Part shown: positions 26,194 to 40,400 of the stretch, piece by piece
Numbering within the stretch: position 1 is the first letter of the stretch
How the letters are laid out: each line of letters opens with the position of its first letter
Translations under genes and position numbers: made by a program
The notes under the pieces: model-generated
Told to the model about the DNA's origin: nothing
Database searches by the model: none
The model's input: only the letters and a program-made list of their open reading frames with translations
Origin: Anoplolepis gracilipes
Lineage: Eukaryota > Arthropoda > Insecta > Hymenoptera > Formicidae
Assembly (NCBI RefSeq): GCF_047496725.1
Contig: NC_132970.1
Span: forward strand, 11,290,501 to 11,354,500
Length of the DNA stretch: 64,000 nucleotides
Direction of reading: 5' to 3'

Positions 26194-27972
26194 TAATTTA
26201 GAATTAACTTTCCAAATATATTACATAAAAAGGATATTATTTATATTAATTTTATGTAAAAAATGAAGAAAAATTTAACTAATTATGATATGCACAAATA
26301 TTTATGTGTAACATACTTTAGATGTGTCATAAATGTGTGATTAAAAATTGAAGACTGTCATGGTAATGAAATATAAACTAATAAATAGTAATAACTTTTC
26401 TTTATAAATGGATGTCCTATGAATTATTTAAATTGTACAAAGATATAAAAAATTACTTATAAAAATGCAAATATTACATAAGTATATATTATATTCCCAC
26501 TTTTCTAAATATTGTAATTAAAAAAAATATTGTAATTAAAAATTGTTTAAAAACTTTCTTTTGTGTTATAATAATAAAATAAAAAATTTGAAATAAATAC
26601 TTACAAAATAATGTATCCTTCTTATTTTCAAGTGTATCGATCTCATCAGCAATTTCATCTAGAAATCTTGGCTCATATGAACCATTGCGACCAATCTCCG
26701 TATCAGGTATAGTCAATTCGAAGGACATTGTCTTAATAAACCTTTCCGCTTTCCTTTTTATAAAGTTAAGCATTTGATCCCATTCTGTTTCACCAGATCT
26801 GTTAGATATATTTTATTAATTAGAAAAAGATGCGGTCTATATTTCAATATAATTCAAATAATATTCAAATCTAATTAAAATATTTAAAAAAATTACTTAT
26901 ATACTTTTTTTTAATCGCATACACATCTTTCTTTATACAATAGCTACATACATTATGTACAATATATACAATTACATACATATATATTCTCCTTATGTCT
27001 CTCACTTATCTCTCTTTATATTTATGAAAATAATGACATACCTAGGTTCGTTAGAATATTCGTATGGCTGATGCTGTACTTCCTTTACCACTCGATCAGA
27101 CATTTTCTTAACTCGAACATAATCACTTAAAGAATATTCATCGTGATCGAAAAAATTCGAAAAATAATTTAATGCTTGAGATTTGAAACATTCAGCTAAA
27201 TCGCCGGTTATACAACGTTCATTAACTTTCCCCAAGTATGGATCGACATTTCGTCCAGTTCCAAGACCAATATATTGGAATAGATCTTCTACATGTTGAA
27301 CAGGATTAAATCCTCTCTGTTGCGATGAAGTTTCTGCGAAATTTTCTAAAATTATAAACATACATTATTTAAATTTATTCTATTTATTTATCTTTATTCA
27401 GTTGTTCTTATTATTTTAAATTAAATATTACAATCTTGAATGACATTTATTTTTTTAAATAAATTAAATAAATTGTTATAATTTTTATGACTTAATATTA
27501 ATATTGCAAAAATATACACCGTGTGATTTATTTGAATTACGTAAAACAGAAAAAATGCTTATTTATGGAAACATTTTATTTATATCCAACACATTAGGTA
27601 TATGTGATTTTTAAATTGGATATAACATTTTTATTAATTTTTAATTACATGTGTATATATAATTTTTATGTAATTTTTAATTATTATCTATATAATTTGA
27701 TGTACATAAAAATAGACATTTCCACAAATAGATACATATAAAAATTTCTATAATTAGATACATGTAATTTTGTTAAAAAATTATTAAATAAAAATAAAAA
27801 TTTTTTACATCTGCACATATCAATTTAAAAAATAAAATATTATACCTTCTTTTTTTACTTGTTGTTCAGAGACGCCATCTTGAAATGTAACTTTACTGGC
27901 AGACTGACAGCATACCAGCAAGGACAATACTAAAAGAACTCCTAGAATTACCAACAACCGCTGCAGTTGCAT
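24469..27972 (-). CDS. Osiris family protein (4 exons, 318 aa)
   Basis: Coding exons are 27972-27846, 27345-27042, 26798-26605 and 24800-24469; phases match at all three introns (957 nt). Residues 1-22 are a strongly hydrophobic signal peptide ending in Cys-Cys. The conserved cysteine pair is at 87 and 95 (RCITGDLAEC), then a soluble middle part. Exon 4 gives a Leu/Lys-rich hydrophobic segment (about 214-262) and a tail rich in Tyr, Pro and His that ends QDLAYRGYQHYKS, a textbook Osiris tail. Intron 3 is 1.8 kb and carries a fold-back element and a TA tract. The exon 3 end uses donor TTTT/GTAAGT, giving FSRHQFRK at the join. By order it could be Osi3 or Osi5; I cannot tell which. Exons are more AT-rich than those of the Osi6/Osi7-like genes. 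Confidence 0.9.
25079..25522. mobile_element. Fold-back element inside intron 3 of the Osiris gene at 24.5-28 kb
   Basis: The arm at 25079-25155 (aatgtcaaaaataa ... aattaattttattagttta, then ggtatacc) recurs inverted at about 25437-25522. Arms are about 80 bp with some mismatches; the 280-bp interior is AT-rich with no coding. This is typical of a decayed MITE. Confidence 0.6.
26161..26191. repeat. (AT)n microsatellite
   Basis: About 31 bp of AT dinucleotides in intron 3 of the Osiris gene at 24.5-28 kb. Confidence 0.9.
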
Positions 27973-28177
27973 TCTGCTCTTCTAATTATTCCACCTGTAA
28001 TCACACGTCTTTATCAGTTTATGTTTTCGTTAGGTTATGCAAAAAAACTATATACATTGAAAGATACAATGCGAATGCGATATTAATGATCAAGACTTAA
28101 TATTAAAAAAAAAATATTAATTTATTTCTAAAAAGTAACTATAATATAAACTATATTATAATATATAATGTATAAAT

Positions 28178-28180
<3 letters not shown>

Positions 28181-28253
<73 letters not shown>
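28181..28253. repeat. (CT)n microsatellite
   Basis: A 73-bp uninterrupted TC run (GA on the coding strand). It lies in the inferred leader intron of the Osiris gene at 24.5-28 kb. Confidence 0.97.
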
Positions 28254-28257
<4 letters not shown>

Positions 28258-28535
28258 AATTTTGTCATTATCATATGATTTTGTATTCTTTATTATTTTT
28301 CCAATATAATAATATTTTATTTTAATTATATAATAAAACATATTTTAATATATTATAACAAAACATATTAAAATATTTTTAAATGTTACAAATGTATACA
28401 TATTTAATACTCAATTATATTATCACTAAACACGTGAAATATAACTATATATAAAAATATAAATGATCACATACAATTCACATATATTTGTTCTTTTCTT
28501 AGAAAAAATTTAAATACGATTATATAATTTCTCAC

Positions 28536-28690
28536 CAAACTATCAAATAATCGACACTCGTTACGCGACATCCTTATCAAGAAAACATGCCCGTGGTGAT
28601 CCTCGAACAGCACTCGAACGTCTGCGAGATCGACTGTTGGCAGTCGACGTGCTGTGGTTCACCAAGTGCCGTTAGATTAGCGCACCAATC
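28536..28690 (-). other. Probable non-coding first exon of the Osiris gene at 24.5-28 kb
   Basis: An acceptor (gattacag) ends 22 nt before the ATG at 27972. The nearest strong upstream donor is TTTG/GTGAGA, ending an exon at 28536 inside a GC-richer patch (28560-28690). The 5' end is not defined: a TATAAG at 28782-28787 is the only TATA-like string and is weak. This exon is inferred. Confidence 0.4.
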
Positions 28691-28699
28691 AGAGTTAAA

Positions 28700-30133
28700 G
28701 AATAAAAGGAGAATCCGCTTCTCAATTCTAAATTCTGATCACGCGCGCATTCCACTTGAGTAATAATAGTAATGTATACCTTATAATCATTTTTGTTATT
28801 TGTAAAATTGCAAAGTGGATTGTTATTCTATAAAATTGTGAGAAATTATCAGTAATGATATCAGTGTATTTCTTTTAAATAAACCAATATGAGTGCATCA
28901 AGTGCTTATAGATAAATACTTAATAAATGAGTAAATAAAGTGCATGAATAAAATGCAATAAATGAAATAAATTTAAAAACCGGTATAAAGAAACAAAATT
29001 AATTAAAGGATATAATTTATAATTATAAAAATGATAAAAAATTTATGCAAAACACATAGATTAAAGTATGTTTATCTTACCTCTTCGTAATAAGTAGAGC
29101 GTAAATTTAATAAATTAAAATACTAGGCGTTCTAAATAATTAATAAACTGTAAACGTCAATACGTGCTGGACACTGCGTTATCCAAATGCCATGTGACGC
29201 CCTAACCCACCATCATCTTTATATTTACATGGACAAACCGCTTTGTTATCCGAGAGGGGGAAGGATCCGCAAGTCGTTCCCAGAACAGCGAACAGGAACA
29301 TCTACAAAAATCGAAAGTGAAAGTAGTGCCCGGAATTAGAGCCGGAACCAGGTAGTTTGAAGGAACAGACGGAAAGTACGTCACTGTAAGAGAGAGGAAG
29401 TCAATGTACTTTCATCTCCAGTTTACAAGGTGCGTCATCGCCATATCAGGAAATCATTCTTTCTTCATCGCCGCTCTTTCTCTTCTCATCTCATAATTCT
29501 TACACCATAAATCTCACTACACATATAATCTAACATTTATTGCTTTTGATACGCCGCTCTTTTGATCTTGCGCAATTTTATATATTATAAAAGATTTCAT
29601 TAATTAATATATTCCATATTGCTTTTATGAGACTAACATATAAAAGCTACGTGTGCTACGTGACTGCCATTCATGTATTTTCAACTGTTATTTTAGTCAT
29701 CAGCTTTATTATTACTATATTATTCAACAGTAATCAGATTTATTATAACAATTTTTTGTGTTAAGAATAACATTTTGAAAATAATTTTTTTTTAATTGAA
29801 TGTATAAATAGCTGCTAAAATCATTTTCAGCAATATTTCTCTTATTTCTTAAACCTTCACCAATTTTTTGTCTACAAGCGGATTTAATAGATTTTATTTT
29901 ATTGCTTATCAATCATATCCATTATCAATAATATATTATTAATAATATATTATCAATAATATCTATTTCATTCGACGCCTTAATTTTTTATAAACATTTC
30001 TGATATTTTTGTTTGAGTGATTTTTATGTTTTAAATATCATCAATGGCAAAAGCAACACATCATAAGCGGATTTGATCATCACTCGCTCAGCGACGTAAG
30101 CGACACGCTATGCGCACTTATTAAAAAAGCTAT

Positions 30134-30174
<41 letters not shown>

Positions 30175-31993
30175 CTGTAACCTCGAGAGAAGTGTTACAA
30201 TTGCCTCCGTTCTTCTTCAATTTCAATTAAATTTGTCAAATTATACGAGCCTCGCTCAATAACAGATTTTCATTGATGCGAAATAATACATAATGCGTAT
30301 CACGATAGACATCATGGCAAAAAGATAAAATATTTTCGAACAATCAACTTTCCACAACTCCATACACTTTTTTTAAAGAGTAAATTATTACAATTTGCAT
30401 TTTTAATAAAACAAAAGACTTTCTCTTGTTCTTAACCGCTTTATATTTTAAACAGGAGATTTAATTATATATTATATAAACATGATTATATTGAAAACTG
30501 TAACGTATTGCACAGTTTTATTATGTGACTGACGCCAAATATCTTTCTTTGACGAAAGTACTTTATGCATTAATTTATAAATATATTGTATAAATATGGT
30601 ATAATCACAAAATTTTTAATAACATTGTTAATCTAAATACATATGTACTCTTTGTGTGACAGGTATGTATCTCGCTCGAATATAGTATTTTTATTACTTA
30701 TGTCATATAAATAAATAATATCCAAAGTCTATTATCGTTCATCGCAAAATTAAATCTCGCATCTATTTGATATAAATAACTCTACAAATAAAAATTAAAT
30801 TAAATTAAATACAATTATTTAACACGCACATTATATCTACATATTTGGGATAATAATTCATTTACGTTAAATTCTTAACCAATTAGTTTCTCATTTCGGT
30901 GAATAACTTTTTAATGAGTTATATTGTAGCTCTTTTTTAAAGATTGTCGCTTTGCTATGTGAGAAGTAGATTCATGTAGTCTTCTCGTAATCCAAAACTG
31001 AATGTTTCATAAATCGAAGAGCTCTTTCATTATATCATCACAGTTTCCACTTTTAAAAATGCATTGAAAATAATATTTACGTTAATTATTAATTGTTTAC
31101 AATTATGTATGACCAGCTTTCTTAAAAAATACATATATATACGGGATATTTCTTATTCTTATGCGCTTTCTTTCACGTATTTACGATAATTACTATTGTT
31201 TACTAAATAAATGGTTGTATCCTTTATTAAACGTGTTTTAAAAACAGAATTTAGTTAGCATAATAAAAAAGCAACAGCAAAAGATAAAATAAAAGTTGCA
31301 GAATAATTTTTAATAATTTTTAGTTTTTTATGATAATAACACCTTATGTTAATAACGTCTCTGAATTTTCGTAAAGGTAATTATTAAAAGTTCTCAATCT
31401 TTAAAGATTTATGTGTGTCACTTAATACCGGAACTTATATATGGAAATATGGAATCAAGCAAGTTATTAACAATATTTAGGAAACTGTGTGTATAACACA
31501 TCAAGAATTTGTTTAGTTTAGAAATTGAAAATTTTCATAGTGTTGGATTAAGACTCACAAAAGCCCCAAGCGCAAATCGATTTCAAGTTCTCTTATCTAA
31601 GACTCTTAAAATTAAAATCTAAAACCCCGAGAAAGTTTTAAAGAATGTTAAATACTACTCTTAATATCTAAAATTAATAAAACCAAAAATTAATAAATTA
31701 TCTCAGGAATGAAAATCGTATCTTTGCGTCTTGAGGCTTCAGTTGAGCACTTGTCTATTATGTAATAATCCATCACTAAGAGAGAGAATATCTCTTCCTT
31801 CAATTTTACATACGTACAAAATCTACGAACGAATTAAGAGCGAATGCTAATTTTTTTTAGCAACAACACTAATAAATTCGATCGAAATTTTGCAGGCTGC
31901 TGTTTCTCTGTTAAAGCTCTACAATAAATCCGAGATACATCTTCTCTCTTTACCGCATTCGCAATTGATAGCTAATAGACAAAATACGTTCTC
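28700..31993. other. Intergenic region, no supported gene
   Basis: AT-rich spacer. A GC-richer patch at 29160-29480 may be regulatory. A TA tract lies at about 30136-30171. Small open frames show no supporting signals. Confidence 0.6.
30136..30171. repeat. (TA)n microsatellite
   Basis: About 35 bp of TA dinucleotides. Confidence 0.92.
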
Positions 31994-34900
31994 TTAGATC
32001 TTTCTGGCCTGGACAAGCTTGTTGATGTCTTGATATGTCGCCAACATTGCTTGATTTTGCTTCGGAACCTGATCCTCACGACCATGCGCGCAACCGGCAT
32101 AGATCTCTTCACATTTCACGCCATCTTGGCCGTCCTTGGCGGCCTTCATGTATCTGAAGAAGCGTAGAACGTCGGGATTGTCGCTGCTGGGTTTCCTCAG
32201 CTCGTTCAACTCCCTGGACAGCTGGGCAGACACCAGGTTCGAGTATGGCGCGTACCGCGCGGGACTCCGATACATCGCGCACACCGCATACTCCCTGCAA
32301 CCTTCTGTGTTGTGGCCGAGACGAGAGAAGACGGCGTCGAGACGTGACAATAAAGGTGAATAGAACGGGTCGTAGTTGGTCAGGAGCAGGGAGCTCGTCG
32401 GAATCTCGTGGAAGACCTGCCACCGATAATCAATGTGTGGTCATTTAATGGTCTTCGTATCTGTTACATGCAACGACTAGGCGCCGCACTTGTCGAACAA
32501 GTTGAAGAAATGAAGTCAGTAAGAAAGTGGGTCGCGTGAATCTCAATAGGCGAGAGTGTCAAAAGTGGAAGACATACCATCGCGCTAATCGTTGATAATA
32601 TGAAGAAGCGGTCGAATAGAAATGAAAGACAAATGTATTGTTACGGTATACTTACCTAGTTCATTATGTAAACGTCAATAAACAGTTCTTCCGAAGTGTG
32701 AGTATGATAATGACTGTGATAATGAAATAGTAATGTGTACAAATCAAAAGGTATATTTTCTAGTAGTTGGAAAAAATTATTTAAAATAAGAATTAGATAT
32801 TCTACCAAATATTAATTAGAAAATCCCGATACTTATTTGTTTATTTAAATTTCTTTTGTTAATTAATTTAACAAAAAAATTTAATAATATTTATGTGATA
32901 AATATATTTATATTTAAATAATATTTTAATAATAATTTAATAATATTTATTAAATAATGAAGAGAGACGCATTATTGTTATCAGAGTCCATGAAATTGTG
33001 TAATAACATGCATTTGACATCTTATTCGGATGACATTTACAAAGGGGAGAGACAAAGAGAAAGAGAATAATAACTGTATATTACGTATTTAAAAAAAAGC
33101 TCACCTTAAAGTCCTGTTTTTTAGAAAGTCCATGTGAAGCCACGTGGCGCGTGTAATAACGATCCGAAAGTGCATTTGCGTGCGATATTTTTGCGTCGAC
33201 GAATGAATAACGAGATGCAATATCCGGGCTCTTCTGCGTTTGCATCATGCTCTCGTCGTACATGGCGGATGCTGGTAATGTTCCTACAGGTTGTCGTGTC
33301 AAATAATCGTCGTTGTACAGGTCAGTGTTATCCTTGAACTCGAAATTTTCTTCGGGTGGTACGGGCGCGGTATGCGAGGATTGTGCAAAAGAGGAAACGC
33401 CTGTAATTTTAACATAACACACATTTGTATAATACTTAGTTAATGATAAACATTTTCTAAATTAATATTAATGTGTGTTACTATGCGAATTCCACACAAC
33501 AACATTCCTTAAAAAGAAGAGTCAGATAAAACCGGTCTCTCTGAATACAAATAACATTGTTGCATTATCTTGCTACTTTTGCCTTTCTAACATTAACTTG
33601 TTTTTTTTTCATCTTCTAAATTTTAAGTTAAGATTTTGTTTAAATTCATTTAAAATTAAATCACATATACAATTATTATATCTCTCTGAAATATTGATCA
33701 TTTATATAAAATATTTTTCAATATTAAGTAATCTCGTATATGGATGTTTTTCATTTGAGTTAGACTTACCGGATGTTGCAGATACTTATAACATATTTTA
33801 AATTAATAAAAGACGGTCATGCTGATTATATTACTAATTATTACTAATTATTTCGAAATATCTTTACTCTTACAATTTAATTTAAACTAAAAATACGTAA
33901 AATACGTACCTTTTCCAACAATATTACCAATACTGCCGATAATACTCGGTAGGAAGAGGGCGAGTAACACACTCTTAATTATCTGCATGCCAAAGAACAG
34001 GGGTAGCAATAGTTTCTTCAGACCGAACGCTAGAAAACCAAGTCCGAATCCTGTTAAAAAGGTACTCTTTCCCTGAAAGACGGCTGAAAGCAAAAGTACC
34101 AGCTCGTTAAAGCCCTGCGGTTAGCCCTGAAAGCCATGCTGCGCAATCAGCATCACATTTTCATATTCTACTTCTGCAACTCCGCGTGCCACGCATTTTG
34201 CTGAAACACTCTACGTGTGGATAAAATATCCCCACGTTTAATTATAATTAATTTCACCGCTCGCACAATGTTATACGCCTTGTTTTTTTCCTTGTTATAC
34301 CCGTTTCATCGCTGGTTTAGTTCGCGTTTCTGCCAATTAGCATTGACCCAACCTTAATTTAGCTCCAAAAAAAAGCTCCATTCATGAAATTAAAGCTCTC
34401 TGACACCCTGATTTTGTTTATGCCAGATTATGTCTACGAGCGTACTAGATTCGTTGCTTATCAAATAATTGAGAAAAAAATTAATTGATGAATTCATCCC
34501 CGGAAATTCTATATGGAAGACAATAATCTTGAGAAAAAGAATATTATTATTTAGCATGTATCTTCAGAATAAAATTGAAAAGTGGAAAATTAAAGCGAAG
34601 TGAAATAGCAAAATTTACAACATAGTTTATATTCTCTTTTTGCATAAAAATCAATTACTCTCACTTTGCATCAGTTACAAATTATGTAATTGCTTCGCGA
34701 CGAGCGCCACAACATGCGGATAATGGCTAATGATAATGATTATGATTAATGATTGTGATATTTCCCGGCGATGCAATTTCAAAAATTCACCTTTCATGTC
34801 GGCAAAAGTAACGGCACTAGTACACACGCGACTAAAACCAGTAGCAAGCAATCTAGAAACTCACAACCAAAGAACGTCCTGGCTTTGCTAGCAAGGCCCA

Positions 34901-35513
34901 GATCCTTGTTCAGTCGTATCTTCATGACGTGTGTCCTGGCGTAGCGATGAACCTTATCCAGAAGACTCGAATCCGGCTTCGCGTTATTCTTCTGTTCGTT
35001 ACACGTGACATCTGCTTCAGGATTTTTTATTATTTGCACGGATTCCGTTACGTTGTACGTGTCAACTTGTGACAGTCGATCGAGAAAATCCGAAAAGTCT
35101 TTTCGAATGCAGGAGACCATGAGTTTTCCTCTGCATTCTGTTGAGTTTGAGAGAGACTGGCTGGTCGTTGAATTCATTTCAATTGGATTAGCCGTGACAT
35201 TAGCCATTCTCGATGGTTCAATCTGATAATTCTCTTTGTCGTCCGTATGAAGCTCGAGGTCAAATTTAGTTGGTTTCCCGGACATTTTGTGAGGATGATC
35301 ATATGAGAACTCATTTTTGTTCTCAAAATCGCTTTTGTTCTCAAATTCGTGAGAGAGGGATATCACGTTTTCCTTAACGATGAAGTCATCGTGACGCACG
35401 GTCTCGTTCAAGGACGCAGTCTCCGCGTGGACCTTGACTTCCACGATAGAATGAAGGCATCCAACAGCCAGAATCACAATCGAAATTATCGTGGCTGCTC
35501 TCCCTCTTGCCAT
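31994..35513 (-). CDS. Long Osiris family protein with C-terminal cysteine domain (4 exons, 513 aa)
   Basis: Coding exons are 35513-34865, 34083-33910, 33400-33105 and 32416-31994; phases fit throughout (1542 nt). Residues 1-30 are a signal peptide. A 95-residue acidic and Asn-rich spacer with several N-x-S/T sites precedes the Osiris cysteines (127, 135, 171). Exon 2 encodes the hydrophobic segment (about 222-272). Exons 3 and 4 then add 239 residues not usual in the family: a polar linker and a compact domain with four cysteines (413, 419, 475, 482) and motifs GCREYAVCAMYRSP, YSNLVSAQLSRELNEL and KCEEIYAGC. The exon 1 donor could be GGTT/GTGAGT (used here) or G/GTTGTG three bases earlier; both keep frame. 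By order it may be Osi2 or Osi24, which I recall only as longer members; this is not certain. Confidence 0.87.
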
Positions 35514-36801
35514 TGTCTGATCTATGAGAACGACACCAGGTGCTCGACTATTAGCTAGCTGTGATTACTATGGAAAAAGAACTGCATCTCGACCAGCAGC
35601 TTCGTTTCCTAAAATGAAATAAGTATCGGAATAAATAAAAGAAGTGAAAAATTTTAGAATTAAATAATATACGAAGAAAAAGCAGAAAAGTACAAAAAAT
35701 AAACTTAGAAAATGATCAATGCATCTCTAAACATACGTCAAATAATCTTATATTGTTTTTTCTATTTAAAAAATGTATTCCTTTATTATTTTTCTCTTTT
35801 TGAAAACTACTCTATTCAGTAATTAAATAACTTTAATTAATAACTCAAAGTTATCTAGAAATCAAAGATTATTATCTTATTGTATTAATCTAATACATGT
35901 CAACTGTATCTTTTAATTAAGAAGATAAATACGTAACGGTATGTACATATATACAAAAGAAAAATTATTAATAAAATCATATTACGAGTTAGCCAGTTTA
36001 TACTATAGTTGTTTCTATACACAAGGCAAAACTCGGTTATGCTAGATCACTCTTGCATGTCCTTTATTTTCCATATGGTCAGCTGATCCTATCATCCATA
36101 TGAGTGAACTGTACGCAGGATTCTGCTGTACACGTGTAGATTAACAAATAACTATTGAACTTTATTTTTAACAGTTTGTTTATATTTGCATAAATCATTT
36201 ATTATCTTTATTAATCAATTTTCATATATTTTAATTATAATTTTCTTTTGTGGGTTCATCACAAATTAATTTCTGAAAATTTATTTTTTATAATTATTTA
36301 TATATTAATTTCATACATTTATTATATTATTTTTATATATTACATGAGTTAATATTATAATCACTATATAGCATCCAAAATATAGTTTAATGTATTCTAC
36401 ATTGATAAAATTAATTTTTATGTATTTTTTAATGGAATTAAATGAAGAGAGATAAATCCTCAATCAATAAGAACCTCCAATCTTATCGTTTTAAATTTGA
36501 TTAAAATACGCATGGGATATAATATAAGCTATAATAATATAAAGGTCCAAAATATATCTTGATTGCAATTTTTATTTTTTGAAAGTTTAAGCATATGCAC
36601 ATATGTGTGGCTAATAATTAGCAAACGAAAAAAGTGTGGCTCTTTTATCAATCTATTTTAAATCTAATTTTACACAACAAGCTCGGTGTTTTTTTTTTTT
36701 TACAAGTGCGTTCATACTATAGATTACTACATCCATTAATTAAATGGTCTATAGAAGATTATTAACCAATTATCTCTTATCGCAAATTTTCCTATACTCA
36801 C

Positions 36802-37100
36802 TTTCACGGTGTATCGCTGACATCAACACCCTATTCGCAACTAGATTAAGGAGGATCAGCGTCAATCTCAGTAGTCGTGTGACTTCTTTCACGATCGAGA
36901 AGTAGCCGGTCGATAGAACGCGCTTGAATGATCAAGTGGCCGGAAAGCTGTATACGAAGTCCAATGCTGTACTGACAACCGGTCTCCGTAGGATCGGCTC
37001 GACTGACCCGATCTGGGTTACCCGGCCATCCGTCTCTTCGTCCCTCTATCCATTCCTTTCCACCTTTCTTGCTGACCACGTTCGTTCATTCGTCCATTGG
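36802..37100 (-). other. Probable non-coding first exon and promoter of the long Osiris gene
   Basis: A clean acceptor (tttcattttag) at 35609 lies 95 nt before the ATG at 35513. A consensus donor GAAA/GTGAGTAT ends an exon at 36802, at the edge of a GC-rich block (36802-37130) standing in AT-rich DNA. Two initiator-like TCAGT strings occur within it on the minus strand, but no TATA. The exact start is unknown. Open frames on both strands of this block are not supported as protein. Confidence 0.45.
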
Positions 37101-37394
37101 TTCCCGCCATCGATTTAGAATCTACCCTTCTTGCTCTTTCCTAAGAAGAATCGTAGATACGATCGTTGCCTCAAGGGGGAATTCTTCCCCATTCAGAAAG
37201 GATTTATCGAATTTATCGCGGGTCTAACTACTGAAACCCTACTACCAGCGATTTCACTCAACAGTGTATCGGCGTTTAGATCAGTCAGTTTAATGAGCTC
37301 AATGAGAAATTACTTTCTGCGATAATTGTTATAAAACCTAGTAAATCTAAATAAGTAATAATAAATCTTAATCTGAACGATAAAGAAAGAAGGA

Positions 37395-37399
37395 AATAA

Positions 37400-37461
<62 letters not shown>
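37395..37461. repeat. (GA)n microsatellite
   Basis: A run of GA dinucleotides, imperfect at the left and pure from about 37409 to 37461. Confidence 0.95.
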
Positions 37462-37466
<5 letters not shown>

Positions 37467-37469
37467 AGT

Positions 37470-40400
37470 AAAGACAGGGAATGATAGGAGACAATCAAAA
37501 AGAATTTAAATAATCTACAAGGGTTCTCAAACTCGCGTTTAGTCCACACTTTCTTTTGAAGAGATCTCTGACTAGGGAATTAGTCTTCCTTCTTGAAAGA
37601 TCTAGCTTTATCTCTTTCTTTCTAAATGTTATTCACATTTTTTAAAAATATTTCCAAAATAAAGCACACCCTGACCTGAAAGCTTACACTATTATGCTAT
37701 CATATTAATTTTTTATATAACGGCAAGATTTAAATAGTTGATTAATTAAAATCTATTCTCTCGTATCTATTTGCATATATGAATAAGGTACTATACATTA
37801 ATCATTTATATAAATTTATATTATTTTTACTGTGATTGCTTATGACGTTAATATATTAGTGTAAGATATTAATTCGTAATCACTTGGCATATTATTTTTG
37901 AAAGTCATGATATTTCATGATTATATACAATGTAACAATAGAAGTATTTGTTGGCAAAAGAGTAAGAGAATATAAAAGAGTAACGAGTTTTGAGTCATTT
38001 TTCTATGTGATCTACTTTTTATTCGGTTATGACATGAGCGAAAATCACTCGTACAAATTTAATCAAATTAGTCACGAGTTCAATCATGGTTACATACGAT
38101 ATCTTTACAAGCGATTTCTCTTGTTTTCTCGAGAACTTACTAATGCATTAGAGGTGAATATCTTCAACAACATTTTTATTGAATACTCGTGACCTGAATT
38201 AATCTCCGAAAAACTGGTTTATCATCGATAGATTGATCATTCGTTCTTTCATAAAAGAACTAAACTCAATTACTGTACTGTGATTGCCATTTATACTCTT
38301 GACACCGTGATACATAAGATGACCAATGATTCGAGATATTATTTGCAAATAAGTATTTAGCGTTAGAAAGAACCCGTTATAATGTCAAAAGGACTTTTAC
38401 AAGAATATTATTAACATTTTCAAACAGAAACAGATTCTCAAGAACTTTGCAAAAAGTCAAACAAAATTTGCATTATAAATCATTAAATGCTTGTAGAAAG
38501 AAAGAATATAATCTTTAAAAATAATATTTTTTTAATGAAAACTGAGATGCACATAACAGTAAAGAGTTTTTTCTTATTTAAATAGTCTTATTTAATTAGT
38601 ATTTTCTTAGTTTAAAAGCAGCCTTTTGTAAAAACATTTTAAATTACATTTTACAGCTACAGCAAAAAAGTTTATAATGTGATAAATTTTTCTTAGTCTC
38701 TAAAATTTCATGTATGATCACTATTGATATACATTGTTTCTAATAGCGGTTTGAACAATTTATAATTTGACAATATAAATTGAAATCTTTACTCTGATTT
38801 CATTGTACAAAAATGTATTCCTTATGAAAACAGGGTCAACCTGGTGTGTTACTTCTTTTGATTCAAGTTTCACGTTCCACCAGCGTGACACACCTACGAA
38901 TTCGTTTACTTATTTCACGAAAACGTAAGTCGTACATTTAGTACATTTCCCAATACTTATATTTTTGTCTTTTCTTTTGCAGGTTTTTTTCGTTAAAAAA
39001 AATATGTTTAGTTTATCACGCATGCAAATTAATAAAAAAAACATTGAATAAAAAAGCCATTATTTTTAAACGCAAAGATTTAATGAAAAAAAACAAGTAA
39101 TATAAATCTTTCTACATTTTCATATTAAGATATAACATGCGTCATACAATGTAAATATATTACAATCCTCGATCGATCGATATGTTACAATCGTGACACA
39201 AAGCAGAGCGTGAAATTCGCAAGTACAATATATTATAGTGCACATTTCTGAGGAAAAATAAGGGGAACACATTAATTTATTCTATAATTTTATTTAACTT
39301 ATATCTACAATCACAAATGAAAAATGATCTGAAACACGCAATCTGCTTTTAACCACAAAAAGTTACTAAAAAATTTTGAAAAATAAATTTATGAAAATTA
39401 AAAAATACAAGATCGATCACTAACACTAATCACTAACACTAGCATTCATCTACTCTTGTTTTATTAAAATTCACTCACACAAAAACGCAATATCTTATGA
39501 GATTAATATGGATAAAAGTATCCAAGCGGGGAAATGTTAAATTTTGTAAAATCTAAATCAAATCCATAAAACGCATCAAATTTGTCGATCTTGTGATATT
39601 TTTACAAATTCGACATTTTTACACAGACAAGCAGAGAATTGAAACTTGAAAAACACATTATGAAACGGTGCTAAAAATTCAGGTTTAGGTTTTATATCTG
39701 AATATTTTTTCCCAAAGAATTATTTATTTATTACAGTAATTTTATTCAATTTCAAAAACAATTTCCTTTAAGAACAGAGACAGATCGCTAGTCAAACTGA
39801 ACCCCCAATTAAATCGTTCATGCGCCGACACGCCTTTCCTTTCCGCGAACCCCATTTACGGCATCCTGAGGAACATCTCCGGTATTTAACGCATACCGTT
39901 CAGGATCATTCGTCTACGTCTTACGCGCATAAATGAATCGCGCATATATGAATTGTACAATATACGAGCGATACGTTCAATGTACATACGGATGCGTAAG
40001 TCGAGCGCCGTGACATGGACGATGGTCCGTTACGTTAATGCGACTTTTTCGTTCGCATATAACGTAAGAACGTAACGGTCGAGTTGCTGCGGACGAGTGC
40101 ATGCTGCGTATCGATCGCTTATCCGTAGCCATACGCAATGTGTCGCTTCCGATTCGCGTTTCCTGCCGTTTCATGAAGCTCGTGTGAAACAGCGTTATCA
40201 ATCTGTTGGCCGTCAGTGAAGCGGCGACTTCACAAGTTCTCACATTTTTTCGTCATCTTATCGTTTGTAACGGGCTCAGTATCTTTCCTTACAATCAAAA
40301 ATATTGAAAAAGTCTAACAATTTGAGAGAAAAAAAATAATTTCTTTAAAAAACAAAATTATCGATCTCAATTATCTCAATGATATTACGGATGCGTGTTA

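Noticed and set aside
35005..35226. Plus-strand open frame
   Set aside because: Antisense to exon 1 of the long Osiris gene.
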